DNA from: Papaver somniferum
Taxonomy: Eukaryota > Streptophyta > Magnoliopsida > Ranunculales > Papaveraceae
Length of the DNA: 64,000 bases
Reading direction: 5' to 3'
NCBI RefSeq assembly: GCF_003573695.1
Contig: NC_039362.1
Coordinates: forward strand, 16,636,063 to 16,700,062
The number at the start of each line of letters is the position of its first letter. Positions within the stretch are counted from its first letter, which is position 1. Below are positions 48,017 through 60,296 of the stretch, one piece after another. The position numbers and the translations under genes are program-made. The notes below the pieces were generated by a model that had not been told where the DNA came from, did not search any database, and was given only the letters and a program-made list of their open reading frames with translations.

Positions 48017-48639
48017 AGTTCTGGAACAATGGAGGTACCTATAACCAGTACGCGTGTCCTAAGGTTCTGAATTCGTGAATGGGGGAATGTACGCATACCC
48101 TAAGGTCCTAATTTAGTGAACTGCTAAGGGTACACATACCTAGTACGCGTACCCTAGCACCCTGAATTCATGAATTAGTCCATAGGTACGTACCCCTACA
48201 CATACTTACCCAGTGCAAATTAAGCAGATGCTCTCAAACTATTTTTGTAAATATGTTTGGCATTGCTACAACTCTCATAAACACTTCTAAGACAACTTTG
48301 ATCACTAAATGACTTTGTGTTTGTGAATCATGGTTTTAGTCTTGAGTGTTATTGAACACCATTATTGCTTGAACGTTCATGACCTTCTTATTCCATATGT
48401 GAACTTATGGTGCACCGTCCTTATTGACATATATATGTGCATCTTGTTTTTTTGTCGAGGAAATCTTTTCATACGCTTTTGGTTGGCATTCATGGCATAA
48501 ATCCTTGCGGATAAGGTTTATTTTTCCTTCTAAGAGTACATAAAATCTTGTATATTCTTTACAAGTTTTTTCTTAGATAAGATGATCACAATACTTTATC
48601 CTCATGGTTATTCTTGTGTATTGCTTGGGTTTCTTGAGA

Positions 48640-48915
48640 TATTGTTCTTTGATATCATAATTATATGATTAGAGCACAATCTCATGATGATTTTTCCTCA
48701 AAATTTATACTTTTTAACTCTTACATTTTACATTGACTTGGATGAGTAAACTTTTGATGATGACTAGGAGGAGTAAACTTTTGATATTGTTCTTTGCTAT
48801 GATATCTATATGATTAGAACACCATCTCATGATGATTTTTCCTTAAAAGTTACACTTTTAACTCTTATGTTTTACATTGACTAGGAGGAGTAAACTTTTG
48901 ATGATGATGGATACA
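48640..48915 (+). repeat. Tandem duplication, about 155 bp
   Basis: The block ttgttctttgatatcataat...gtaaacttttgatgatgact is followed by a second copy beginning ttgttctttgctatgatatc. Each copy ends in the tagg(a)ggagtaaacttttgat phrase. Confidence 0.6.
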
Positions 48916-49285
48916 AATTTATTTGTGAGTTTTTATGTCCATAAATCCTTTACTTGTAAAGATTGTCGTATTCTTCTCTTGGGAATGACATCAAATGGTG
49001 GAGAGATCAGTCTGAACTTGTGCCTAATTGATATATCTTTCTGGGGAGTGCAGTTGTTGAACTGTAGGAGATGCTTGTACCTATATATATCCTTGATGAA
49101 GACGCTGATTTTATTTGGTAAAATCGTATAAATAAAAGCTGGTATATTATTGTTTGTAACAAAAATTACTTTAGGCACTAAACACGATTGATTGGTGATG
49201 ATGATATAAAAATAGGGCTAGAAACCAAAAGCTGTACTGAGGCTGGACATATATGTACTGTGCTAGTACAATTCAAGATGGAAAT

Positions 49286-51733
49286 TATTAGAGCATTGCT
49301 CGGTCGAACTCGCATGCGTTTTATCTCAAGCATGTTTTTCAATGTTAGTGATCAAAACTATAAGTCTTTACTTCTAGCCTATTTATATATGTCTCGAACT
49401 AGCACATATATAGTGTAGTTGAGCTTAGATCTCTCGACGTTCATCTCTTGAAGACGAAGAACTACTAAGGGGAGCTTTTGGAACTTCTTCGACAAAAGGT
49501 ATGTGGAGACTTGAACTATCTATCACATGGAAAGTCTATTTCTACTATCTCCTATATTGAGACATAAGCCGTGTTACGATATAGTTTTCTCTATACACAT
49601 TTTAGATTTTGAGCTGAGTATATCTCGCTTACATATTTCTCGAAATATGTGTTGGTAAGCTTTCGCTTCGACCAAGTTCATCTTATATCATGAGAAAATT
49701 TCCTAGTAACATATTACATGGTTTGTGTGATACAATCATTTGACGTAGGCTTGGAATGTTTTGATAATGATTATTTCAATATCTTGAAAATTGCTTTGAT
49801 GTTAATAGTGTGTGAAAACGCACGGCTATTTTCATTATAGAAGAATGTTTCAATGATTGAAATAAAGGGTTGATAACGCAACCATCTTTGGATATATGCA
49901 TATATATAGTATGTTGGCACATCAGTGTATAAATCCAAAAACCGGGAGCCAAGAGTATGCATATGTGTGTATACGAAATTGGTGAAGGAGACAGGTTAAG
50001 TATGCGTACCCGTACGCATACTGGCGGAAGTTCTCGAACCGAGAATTTCTGCAGAGTTTGGTTTTGGCAAAACTCTTAACTAGTCACCTTAAGTATGCGT
50101 ACCCGTACGCCTACTGGCGGAAGTTTTCGTATCTGGTTGCTTAAGTACGCATACTTGTACGTATACTTAAGCGGGTTACTTTGTCAAATCGGACGGTACA
50201 TGGACTTAAACATTTAAATCATAAGGAATGCAATCTTTGCAAACCGTCGCTATAATGTTCATGATTGATTCAAGTGAATCAAACTGATTTGATTTCAGTT
50301 GTGTTTTCTAAACAATTGAACAACTCTTTAACTAATTTCATTTGAGTCATTTGAACTAGTTATGGTTAAGATGAATAAGGTTGATATGAGAGTAATCATA
50401 TGGATAACATCGGTTAACTATTTGTGAACCAACATGGTGTACACGTTTGGATACGGTTACATAAACAAAAATGAGGGTACATTTCGTTTGTGTGTAACAA
50501 GCTAAGTTCGATCTAACATTTGAAAGATATTAGCTTGGTTGAATCAGGTTTTTCATCTAACGTTGATTATTGAATGCTTTGTTACCAAGGTAACTTGGAT
50601 TGCAAACCCTGATTTGGAAACTATATAAGGGAGAACTCTAGCAACTGGGAAACATAATCCCCACACCTCATGTGTGTTACTAGTTTCATAACTAGAGTCG
50701 ATTCTCCTTTAACCTTAGGTTTTTTCTCGAGACCCTGTAGGTTAACGACTTGAAGACTTCATTAGGATTGTGAAGACAGACCCAACTATTATCTTTGTAG
50801 TTGCGTGATCTGATCTTGTTGTTTCTATCGTGTTGAGTGCAATTGAAATAATTGGCTCGAGATTTTATATCTCCGATAGGCAAGATAGAAAACTAATCAC
50901 AAAGAAACTTCGTCTCATCATTTGTGATTCCACAATAACTTGTTTCGCTAGTCGATTAAGTTTATTGTGAGGTGATTGATAATACTAGGTTGTTATTCGA
51001 GAATATAAGTCTGGTTTATCAATTGGTTCCTGTTCACCTTGATTTATCAAAAGACGGAACAAAAACTCTTGGTTACTTCTGTGGGAGATAGATTTATTCA
51101 ATTCTATAGACTTTTCCGTGTGAGATAAAATTGTCTATCAAGTCTTCGACTTTGGTTCGTAGCAACTCTTGGTTGTGGGTGAGATCATCTAAGAGAATCA
51201 AGTGCATAGTATCATGTTGGGATCAGAGACGTAAGGAGCGCAACTGTACCTTAAATCAGTGTGAGATTGATTAGGGTTCAACTACAGTCCAGTCCAAAGT
51301 TAATTGGTAGTATGCTAGTGTCTGTAGCGGCTTAATACAGTATGGTGTTCAATATGGACTACGTCCCGGGGTTTTTCTGCATTTGCGGTTTCCTCGTTAA
51401 CAAAATTCTGGTGTCTGTGTTATTTATTTTTCGCATTATATTTTGTTACATAATTGAAATATCACAGGTTGTGCGTTAAGATCTATCAATTAGAATATCC
51501 AGCCTTGGGTTGTTGATTTACATTGATTGACACTTGAACATTGGTCTTTGGAACAGATTTCTATTTGTTGATTGCGGATTGAATTAAGAGTTAGAGATAT
51601 TAAACTCTTTGACATACTTTAATCTAGATTGAGTCTGACTGTATAGTTGATTATCTAGAAAGTATATCGGAGTAAGTCCACTCAGATTTCCAAACGAATT
51701 GTTGGGTGTGGTTGTTAGACCCCCGCATTTTCA
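49286..51733 (+). repeat. Copia 5' LTR
   Basis: Starts TATTAGAGCA (TG changed to TA) and ends in the CCCCCGCATTTTCA phrase. It carries repeats of tatgcgtac / gtacgcata at 50000-50165. Confidence 0.88.
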
Positions 51734-51750
51734 ATTGGTATCAGAGCAGG
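51734..51750 (+). other. Primer-binding site (tRNA-iMet type)
   Basis: attggtatcagagcagg directly follows the 5' LTR; same as at 3054-3070. Confidence 0.88.
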
Positions 51751-51797
51751 AAAACACATTAAAGACCTTGTAAGTCTGTGTTTGTAGCGATCTGATT

Positions 51798-53171
51798 ATG
51801 GACGAGTCTATCTCTAATAACATACTAGGTCAGAAATTACCATATATTTTTCAAAGCTTGGATTCACCTGAGAGAACTGTCACATCTATGTCAATATCTA
51901 AACATTATCTTAATTTAAAAACTGTTGATAACTGGGAGACAATCCTATAAGAACAGTTGGATGAACTTTCTGATGAAGATGATTCAGATATTGATAGAGA
52001 GGTTGATGAGGAAGTCTCAAAGTATGTTAAGGTTTTGAATTCGTTGGAAAAGAAGAAGATAAAAACTTCTCATGTCACACCTCTTCTGACTCCTCTCTGT
52101 CGAAAAAACAAGCAGTTGAGAAGATGTTACGCAGGTGTTTATGTTTCGAATCGTTCTAACGAATCGATCCTCAAGGATTATGAGGAAAACCTACATATGA
52201 AGTCACTTGAATGTGATAATATTTATCAAAAGTATTTTTCGTTGGAAGAGAAACTTGCAGAATCTGAAGAAAGGATTAACTCTCAACAAGTTAGTTTTGA
52301 TGACAGAGAAAGCGCTTTTCTCGCTTGAGAAAAATATCTTGAGGCTGATTTAGTTGCTACTCTTGATAAAATCAAGATGTTGGAAGATGACTTGAAAATT
52401 TTCAATGCTAGTTCAAACAAGTTAACCACTATACTAGGAGCAAGTAAAAACCATCGTGATACACGAGGATTGGGCTATAAGGGAATAGATGCTCCAAGTA
52501 TTAGCAAAGAGGTAAAAAATTCCAAGGCTAGTGATTCTTCTCAACAAAAGTTTTCCACTGATGGAAAAAGTGAAATACCTTCACCGATAGTTAAGGTTCA
52601 AAAGAGCAAAGTATATCAACCTCCAATGTCAACACACACAAATCGAGGTAAGAACATTCCTTATGTTTGCCACTATTGCGGAAATAAAGGTCAACTGGAA
52701 AGGAGATGTCGTTTACGTATAAGGAATGAGAAACTTCATGATGTTCTTGTTTGGGCATCACAAGAAGTTGTGAAACCAAGATCATATATTGAGACTAATC
52801 CCCTTAACGCTACAGGTTGTAACTGTCCAACCTTTAGGCAAAGGAATCAGTGTTGTGATAAATCTAGATTTTCCTATAAATGTCATACGAATCCTTTTCA
52901 CAATCGTAATGGTTATCAAAAGGATAACTTCGTAAAGACTAAGATAATATCCGATGCTCCAAATTGGAGAAAGACTAACTTGCAAAAGAATAGTCAATCC
53001 AATTCTCTTCCGAGAAATCATGAAGAGAGTAATGGGAAGAAGGTTCTGTTTGTTCCTAAACGCACTCAGAAGTTGGTACCAAAAAAAGCTAATGATGCTT
53101 TAAGTGCGAAAAGGAATGATCTTCCAGAAAATTCCATGACTATGGAGAAGGTCCATGATGTTGGAACTTAA
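51798..53171 (+). pseudogene. Copia gag, shortened, two stops
   Basis: From the ATG at 51798 one frame stays open to 53171 apart from stops near 51949 and at 52326-52328. The UBN2-type N-terminal half seen in the minus-strand copy (1451-3004) is missing: the first codons (M-D-E-S-I-S) lead almost directly into an acidic and coiled-coil region. A knuckle C-H-Y-C-x4-Q-x4-C (CHYCGNKGQLERRC, near 52670) has Gln in place of His. A Cys-rich patch (G-C-N-C-P, Q-C-C-D-K) follows. After a short gap the phrase ctcaacacaacttga (about 53272) marks the family's usual Gag end. Confidence 0.75.
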
Positions 53172-53289
53172 AGAGTTCTTTGGAAAAATGGATTTGGATA
53201 TGAAAGGTTCTAAAAGAGATCTCTTTCATGATAATCCAAAAGTCACTTGTGGTGAGCAAGACATTGTTCACCTCAACACAACTTGAGTG

Positions 53290-54723
53290 TGTTGTAAGTG
53301 CATCCTCACCAAGGAATGCCCTCTTATGTATACGGTGAGGGAAGCACGAAAATTGGGGCGCACATATTATGTTCGGTAAGGCTGTAGAATTCAGATGGAT
53401 TCTTCTAAAAAGGTATGTCTATAAACTTGAGCAAGATTTGTGTTTTTATTTGTTTATAGAACTTATAATGATCCACATACCTTTCTTATTATTCATTTCT
53501 ACCTAACTTGATCTGTGTTTAAGGTTCTTAAATGTTTAGGTTTGAAAATAATAATTCGGGATGTTTGGACTACATGGTACACATACCAGGTATGCATAAC
53601 ATCATTTAAAATCAAAATCCAGGGGTTTAAGTACGCATACCCGTTTGCATACTGCTCCAGGATACGAAAATTTGTTTGCAAACCCGTATGCATACTTGAC
53701 GTCGATATTCGATAAATGTGTGTTGGCCGTAACTTCTTCGTACGAACTTGGAATGACCTAATTGTTTTTGCGTTCTCTTCCTCTTTGAATTCTATTCAAA
53801 TTGGAGATGAGAATTCCTGAATTTGGATGAGTTAAGATTAGTATTTGTCCTGTCCCTTGGTTTTGAGTGTTTTGCTCCGTTTTGTCGCACTTGTTCCACT
53901 TCTCTTGGACTTCGGCACTTGGATTCTTGGAGTACTACTCTTATAAGCTCATTTGTAGCTTTTACAAAAATGTTGTTGGTGAATCACAAAGAAGAAAGTT
54001 CAAGAATGGGTAGTAGTACGCATTACTATGGGATTCTTGAATGTTCACAATCATTTTATGTGAACTACGGTGCGTTGTCGTTAATGACTTTGTATGTTCT
54101 TATTTGTTGAGAAAATATTTTTATACGCATTTGGTAGCTATTCTTGGTATAAATTCGGGAGAAAAAAATTGATTCTACCCTCCAAGGACAAATCATCTTA
54201 TATGTGCATTACGAGTTTGTCTTGATGTCTAGTAAATCTTCTTTTGAGAATTTATTTCTTGTGTTTTTAGAAGAATAACTGGGGTTTGGAATAGCCATTA
54301 TTGTGAGTACACATAGATATATCCAACGATTTTCATCTTCAATGTTTTTAGATTTATTTATTTATATTCTAAGTTATTTGGAAGATGACTTTTGCAATTT
54401 TAATCTTTATGATTTTATATATTGCAAACTATTATGGGACATGTTGTTTACGTCTGTGAACCTGTGATTATCCCATACTTGTTCAAAAGTTATCTCTATA
54501 TGTCAGTATAAATGTATTAATAGAAGATATAATGAACTTTTGACCTTAAAAAACTTAAAGCCTTTTATGTCATTGTTTTGATGGAAGAAAGGATAAAACT
54601 TTTGTTTACAGGGATTAAGTCTATTATATGTCATTGTGCAAATAGTGATGCAAAATAGAATGAATCCTTGTTTATTCCGCAGTATTGGTCATCTCCGATC
54701 CACATTTTTGTGCATATACTGTG
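53290..54723 (+). other. Noncoding internal copia sequence
   Basis: 1.4 kb after gag with no pol homology. It contains GTACGCATAC-type motifs at 53570-53700 and only short, unrecognised frames. Confidence 0.5.
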
Positions 54724-55010
54724 TTGCTCCGTAAGGTTTCTTGTGTTTGAGCATATACGATTGAGTTGATCATTCTCTTATGATTAACTTAGTTGTTACT
54801 CCGTAAGGTTCCTTATGTTTGAGCATGACCAACTAAATTGATCATTCTCTTTTGGTTATTTTAGTTGTTGCTCCATAAGTTCTCTTATGTCGAGCATGAC
54901 CAATTGAATTGATCATGTTGTGGTTAATTTAGTTTTGTAAATCCGATTGAATTAATTATGGGTTTTCTGGTGGTTAATTTAGTTGTGCATTTCGATTGGA
55001 TTAATCATGA
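54724..55010 (+). repeat. Tandem repeat, about 70 bp unit
   Basis: Four imperfect copies of a unit: ttgctccgtaaggtttctta, tgtttgagcatgaccaa, then ttgatcattctc and tggttaatttagt. The mirror-orientation block at 10-300 is the same repeat in the left copia. Confidence 0.7.
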
Positions 55011-55769
55011 ATTCTTTTGTGAATAATTCAATCGAATACTCTGGATTCAAATTCATGTTTTCATGTGATTTGGTTGTGTCCAAAGAAATCCTTATTTTTT
55101 TGTGAAAGTAATGTCGCCTTTGTTGTTCCTTCTGGGATGACATTTTATGGGGGAGAGTTCTTTTGAACTTGTGCTTAATTGCCAAATCTTTGTGGGGAGT
55201 GCGGCTGTGGAATATTATACGGGTTTTCTTGTATATTTATAAACTCCTTGATGAATGCATTTTGCTTCGTCTATATGATTTCATCTATATTTGTTGGTAT
55301 GTTAATACACCTTTGGTCATGAAGCATCTATGTGGAAATTTGATTAGGATCCCACTAATTGGGGGTGAATTAATGTGTAGTTCACACTACAAATACATAT
55401 GGTTTACGGATTATTATGTAAGGGGGAACGGTTTTCATGTTGAGATGAAGTATTGACTAAGGGGGAGTGATACATATCACCATAGTGTTATTGTCAAAGT
55501 TGTGATACAATTGAACTTTGATGCTGTGTAATAATACTATGACACTGTATAACAATGATTGAGATCATGTGTTTTCTCGTTGTTATAGCTATGGATCTTC
55601 AACAACTGTGATGCTGAACTTAAAACCTTTAGGATCATGGAATACTTGGAAGTGACGAATATTTCGAGTCGTGTTGAAGATGACAAGGAGATCAAGCATG
55701 TGGACACGAAGCTACAATTTTTATTTACTTTGTAATCCATATGTATTGATAGTTTTGTCACTAAAGTTG

Positions 55770-55783
55770 ACAAATGGGGAGAT
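55770..55783 (+). other. Polypurine tract of copia
   Basis: acaaatggggagat directly before the 3' LTR start (TGTTAGAGC); the old copy has caaagggggagat at 59785-59797. Confidence 0.75.
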
Positions 55784-58305
55784 TGTTAGAGCATGGATCG
55801 GTCGAACTCGCATGCGTTGCTATCTCAAGCATGTTTGTCAATGTTAGTGATTAAAACTATAAGTCTTGATTTCTAGCCTATTTATAGATGTCTCGGACTA
55901 GGACATAGATAGTGTAGTTGAGCTTAGATCTCTCGACGTTCATCTCTTGAAGACGAAGAACTACTAAGGGGAGCTTGTGGAACTTGTTCGAAAAAAGGTA
56001 TGTGGAGACTTGAACTCATCTATCACTTGGAAAGTCTATTTCTACTATCTCCTATATTGAGACATAAGTTGTGTTACGATATAGTTTTCTCTATACACAT
56101 TTGAGATTTCGAGCTGAGTATATCCCGCTTACATATTTCTCAAAATATATGTTGGTAAGCTTTCACTTCGACCAAGCTCATCTTATGTCATGAGAAAATT
56201 TCCGAGTAACATCTTACATGGTTTGTGTGATACAATCATTTGATTTAGGCTTGGAATGTTTTGATAATGATTATTTCAATATCTTGAAAATTGCTTTGAT
56301 GCTAATAATGTGTGAAAACGGCTATTGTCATTATAGAAGAATGTTTCAATGATTGAAATAATGGGTTGATAACATAACCATCTTTGGATATAAGCATATA
56401 TAGTGTGTTGGCACATTAGTGTATAAATCCATAAACCAGAAGCCAATAGTATGCATATATGTGTATACGAAATTGGTGAAGGAGACAGGTTAAGTATGCA
56501 TACTGGTACGCATACTTCCGGAAGTTCTCGAACCGAGAATTTCTGCTGAGTTTGGTTTTAGAAAAACTCTTAACTAGTAATCTTAAGTATGCGTACCCGT
56601 ACGCATGCTGGCGGAAGTTTTCGAGCCGAAACTTTCTGCCGAGTTTGGAAACTTAACAAACTCAAAATCTGGTTTCTTAAGTACTTATACCCGTACACAT
56701 ATTTAAGCTGGTTACTTTGTCAAATCAGTCAATTCATGGACTTAAACATTTAAATCATAAGGAATGCAATCTTTGCAAGCCGTGGCTATAATGTTCATGA
56801 TTGATTCAAGTGAATCAAATCGATTTGATTTCAATTGTGATTTCTAAACAATTGAACAACTCTTTAACTAGTTTTATTTGAGTCATTTGAACTAGTTAAT
56901 GGTTAAGATGAATAAGGTTTATATGAGAGTAATCATATGGCTAACCTCGGTTAACTATTTGTGAACCAACATGGTGTACACGTTTGGGTACGGTTACATA
57001 AACCTAAATGAGGGTACATTTCATTTGTGTGCAACAAGCTAAGTTCGATCTAACGGTTGAAAGATATTAGCTTGGTTGAATCAGGTTTTTCATGTAACAG
57101 TGATTATTGAATGCTTTATTGCCAAGGTAACTTGGATTGCAAACCCTGATTTGAAAACTATATAAGGGAGAACTCTAGCAAATGGGAAACCTAATCCCCA
57201 CACCTCCTGTGTGTTACTAGTTTCATAACTAGAGTTGATTCTCCTTTAACTTTGGGTTTCTTCTCGAGACCCTATAGGTTAACGACTTGAAGACTTCATT
57301 GGGATTGTGAAGCCAGATCCAACTATTATCTTTGTAGTTGTGTGATCTGATGTTGCTGTTTCTATCGAGTTGAGTGCAATTGAAATAATTGGTTCGAGAT
57401 TTTATATCTCTGATAGGAAAGATAGAAAAGTAATCACAAACAAACCTCGTCTCATCGTTTGTGATTCCACAATAACTTGTTTCGCTAGTCGATTAAGTTT
57501 ATTGTGAGGTGATTTATAATACTATGCTGTTCTTAGGAAATATAAATCCGGTTTATCAATTGGTTCCTGTTCACCTTGATTTATCAAAAGACGGAACAAA
57601 AACTCTTGGGTACTTCTGTGGGAGACAGATTTATTCAATTCTATAGACTTTTCCGTGTGAGACAGATTTGTCTATCAGGTCTTCGACTTTGGGTCGTAGC
57701 AACTCTTGGTTGTGGGTGAGATCAGCTAAAGAAATCAAGTGCGTAGTATCCTGCTGGGATCAGAGACGTAAGGACTGCAATTGTACCTTGAATCAGTGTG
57801 ATATTGATTAGGGTTCAACTACAATCCAGTCCGAAGTTAATTGGTAATAGGATAGTGTCTGTAGCGGCTTAATACAGTGTGGTGTTCAATCTGGACTAGG
57901 TCCCGGGATTTTTCTGCATTTGCGGTTTCCTCGTTAACAAAATTATGGTGTCTGTGTTATTTCTTTTCCACCTTATATTTTGTTATATAATTGAAATATC
58001 ACAGGCTGTGCGTTAAGATCAATCAATTAGAATATCCAACCTTGGGTTGTTGATTTACATTGATTGACACTTGAACATTTGTCTTTGGTTCTGTTCAAGT
58101 TACTCCTCTTATTCAATCGGGATCGCAGTTTTCTATTTACAGATTACGGATTGAATTAAGAGTTAGAGAAATTAAACTCTTTGATATACTTTACTCTAGA
58201 TTGAGTATGAATGTTTAGTTAATTCTCTAGAAAGTATATTGGAGTAAGTCCTCTCAGATTGCCAAACGAATTTTTGGGTGTGGCTGTTAGACCCCCGCAT
58301 TTTCA
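55784..58305 (+). repeat. Copia 3' LTR
   Basis: Starts TGTTAGAGCATGG and ends CCCCCGCATTTTCA. It is longer than the 5' LTR by about 74 bp. One visible difference is an extra stretch near 58092-58140 beginning ttctgttcaagttactcctc, which the 5' LTR lacks. Confidence 0.88.
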
Positions 58306-58898
58306 GAAATGATCGAAATTGGACGGAAATTCAAGTAACCTCTGTCGTAGCAGCCACTAACACTTCATTGAAAACATCTTATCCCCAAAATGGGGTGTTC
58401 TTACAACTTAAATGCAATAGAAGGAAAGAGAAACCCTAAGCTAGTGATGAATACGGACCATACATCTGCCCCACGCTCATTGGGGCCGACACTAGCCAAT
58501 GACCAACTGAAAGAGATAGTTATTTAGGCAGACTAACAATTTAAGAAGGCACCCAGTAAACATTCTAAGGTATCCCACACTGAGAAGGCACATGACAAGA
58601 TCGTACAGATCAGGACTTATGAATATGACATATCCGATTCGCTGGTTCTGGAGCTGTACAGAAGGTTGGATGAAGAAAATTTCGCAACGGGTATATGTAA
58701 CACTTATATTCATTCCTGTTTCTGTAGATTTCGCAACACCACCGCAACTTTGTTTGCAATGACTTCTGTTCCGCAACAATTTTTTATATTTTTCTTTTGA
58801 ACCCTAATTTGTTTTTATTTTTGTATGGATTCACGTGCAGATTTTTATTGTTCTGTACCACACTTTTCTCAATGGAAAGAACACGATTCTTTCACTCG

Positions 58899-58918
58899 AA
58901 TCCCCTAGTCGGCGCTAA
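58899..58918 (-). other. Primer-binding site of the small LTR element
   Basis: On the minus strand, directly after the LTR end, the sequence reads TTAGCGCCGACTAGGGGATT. Its complement, continued as ttcactcgaatcccc, resembles a tRNA 3' end with T-arm (TCGAATCCCC) followed by an acceptor strand and CCA-like end. The exact tRNA is not assigned. Confidence 0.5.
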
Positions 58919-59367
58919 TGTTTGTACCCAAAATTACTTTTAGACACTAAACACGGTTGATTGGTGTTGATGATGTGAAATTACGGTTAGAAAACGAATC
59001 AAAGAAAAATAAAGGAGACAAGGATTTAACGTGGCTCGGAAAGTTGTGCCTACATCCACGTATGAATCCTGTAAGGAGAGATATTATATTTCTTCATATG
59101 GCCTTAGGGTTAATGATACATGTATTTATATAGTTTATGTATACCCTAATTAGGTAAAATTCATATACAAGCAACTTGGGCAACAAAACTTCTGGAAACT
59201 TCTAGAACGGGCTTGATTAGCGGGCTATTCGTTTACATATGGTATAAACAGTTATCTCTAGTCTCGATAACTCTTTTTTTTAATTCATTATGATCCCTTG
59301 TTTTACTCCTACGCCAATTTTGTTTACGAAAAAGGGTAGAATTATTTAGTATTATTCTACTACAACA

Positions 59368-60296
59368 TATGCCTTTTCGGAACATTATGTAAGGCAGATT
59401 GGATTATAAACTGTAGGTTTTACCTATTATGCAAAAGAAGTAAGTAATGACTGAGGGGGAGAACATATCACCATAGTATTGCTTCAAAGTTGTGGCACAA
59501 CTGAAATTTGAGGAAGGTAACAATATTATTTTTTGGTATGACAACCATTGAGTTGAGTATTTTTATCATTCTAGAAAAGATTTAATCTCATAATTTGTTA
59601 TCGTTCGGGATCTTCGACAACAAAGGGACTGAAATGATCATATGCAGAACCATGGAAGAACTTGAAAAAATGCAAAATTCAAGACGATCCTGAAGAACCA
59701 AGGAAATCAATCATGATTGATTTTGAGTTGAAAGATGATTTATTTTGAATCCATATATATTGATATTTTTGTCATTAAAATTGTCAAAGGGGGAGATTGT
59801 TAGAGCATTGCTCGGTAGAACTTGCAAGTTTTTTTATCTCAAGCTTGTTATCGATATTAGATATACAAAACTATATCTCTATTTCTGGTCTACTAAAATT
59901 AACTCTCGTACTAGGATTAGAGTATGGTAGTTGAGTATCATACCAATGAATAACCCTCGAAAATTAAAGACTGAAGATCAAACAAAGACATGCAGAAAAC
60001 ATCATCAATGAAGGTATATGGTGACTTTTTTTCTTAAGAAATCTCGTTTAATTCCACCTTTCTAATCTATCGAAACAAGTGCTCACTCTATGGAAAAATT
60101 CATATGACGGTAATATACATTAATATATTCACTCGAGGATACTTGATCCCAATACTTATGTGAGTATGACCTTTATCCCTGTAAATGTCCTCATGTTGTA
60201 GTGAACGAGCATACGAATTCAACGAGCCAATAATTACTTAATTCCGGGTTATATCGAAAAAGTTATGAGTGATTTATTAAAGCAACACTTATTAAG
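59368..60296 (+). mobile_element. Old copia copy, 3' part
   Basis: Internal sequence resumes with tgactgagggggagaacat and ctgaaatttgagg, matching 55450-55530. A polypurine tract follows, then an LTR start (TGTTAGAGCATTGC at 59798). The LTR is a diverged version and runs only to 60296, where a gypsy-like LTR begins. Confidence 0.7.

Larger units (their letters stand above)
45818..49150 (+). mobile_element. Old copia copy, internal fragment
   Basis: Homologous to the internal region of the copia element at 49286-58305 but much more decayed. It holds the gag part (45818-46720), then noncoding sequence, then a block at 48985-49130 (ggaatgacatcaaatggtgg...) that matches 55130-55270. It is cut at 49150 by a small LTR element and resumes at about 59368. 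Its 5' part is missing, replaced by the LARD on the left. Confidence 0.75.
49286..58305 (+). mobile_element. Complete gag-only SIRE-like copia element, 9.0 kb
   Basis: Flanked by GAAAT (49281-49285 and 58306-58310). It has a 5' LTR of 2448 bp, a tRNA-iMet primer site, a broken gag (51798-53171), about 2.6 kb of noncoding internal sequence, a polypurine tract and a 3' LTR of 2522 bp. No protease, integrase, RT or RNase H can be read in any frame. The LTRs are similar but carry several indels and are clearly more diverged than the Tat pair, so this insertion is older. It would need Gag-Pol from a related autonomous element to move. Confidence 0.9.
49151..59367 (-). mobile_element. Small LTR element (TRIM-like), split by the full copia
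   Basis: Without the copia insert this element is about 1.2 kb on the minus strand. It has an LTR (59367-58919, TGTTGTAGTAG...ACAAACA), a primer site (58918-58899), about 600 bp of internal sequence (58898-58306) and a short LTR end at 49285-49151. The 49151 end and 58919 share about 90 bp (tgtttgta, actaaacacg, ttgattggtg). Copia homology stops at 49150 and resumes near 59368, so the whole unit is an insertion in the old copia copy. There is no coding capacity. The short 3' LTR and the lack of a clear target duplication leave doubts. Confidence 0.5.

Noticed and set aside
49281..51733. The LTR at 49286 as the 3' LTR of the old copia copy on its left (a tandem LTR array)
   Set aside because: GAAAT flanks both 49286 and 58305, so this LTR belongs to the full element. 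Old-copy homology stops earlier, at 49150, and resumes after 59367.
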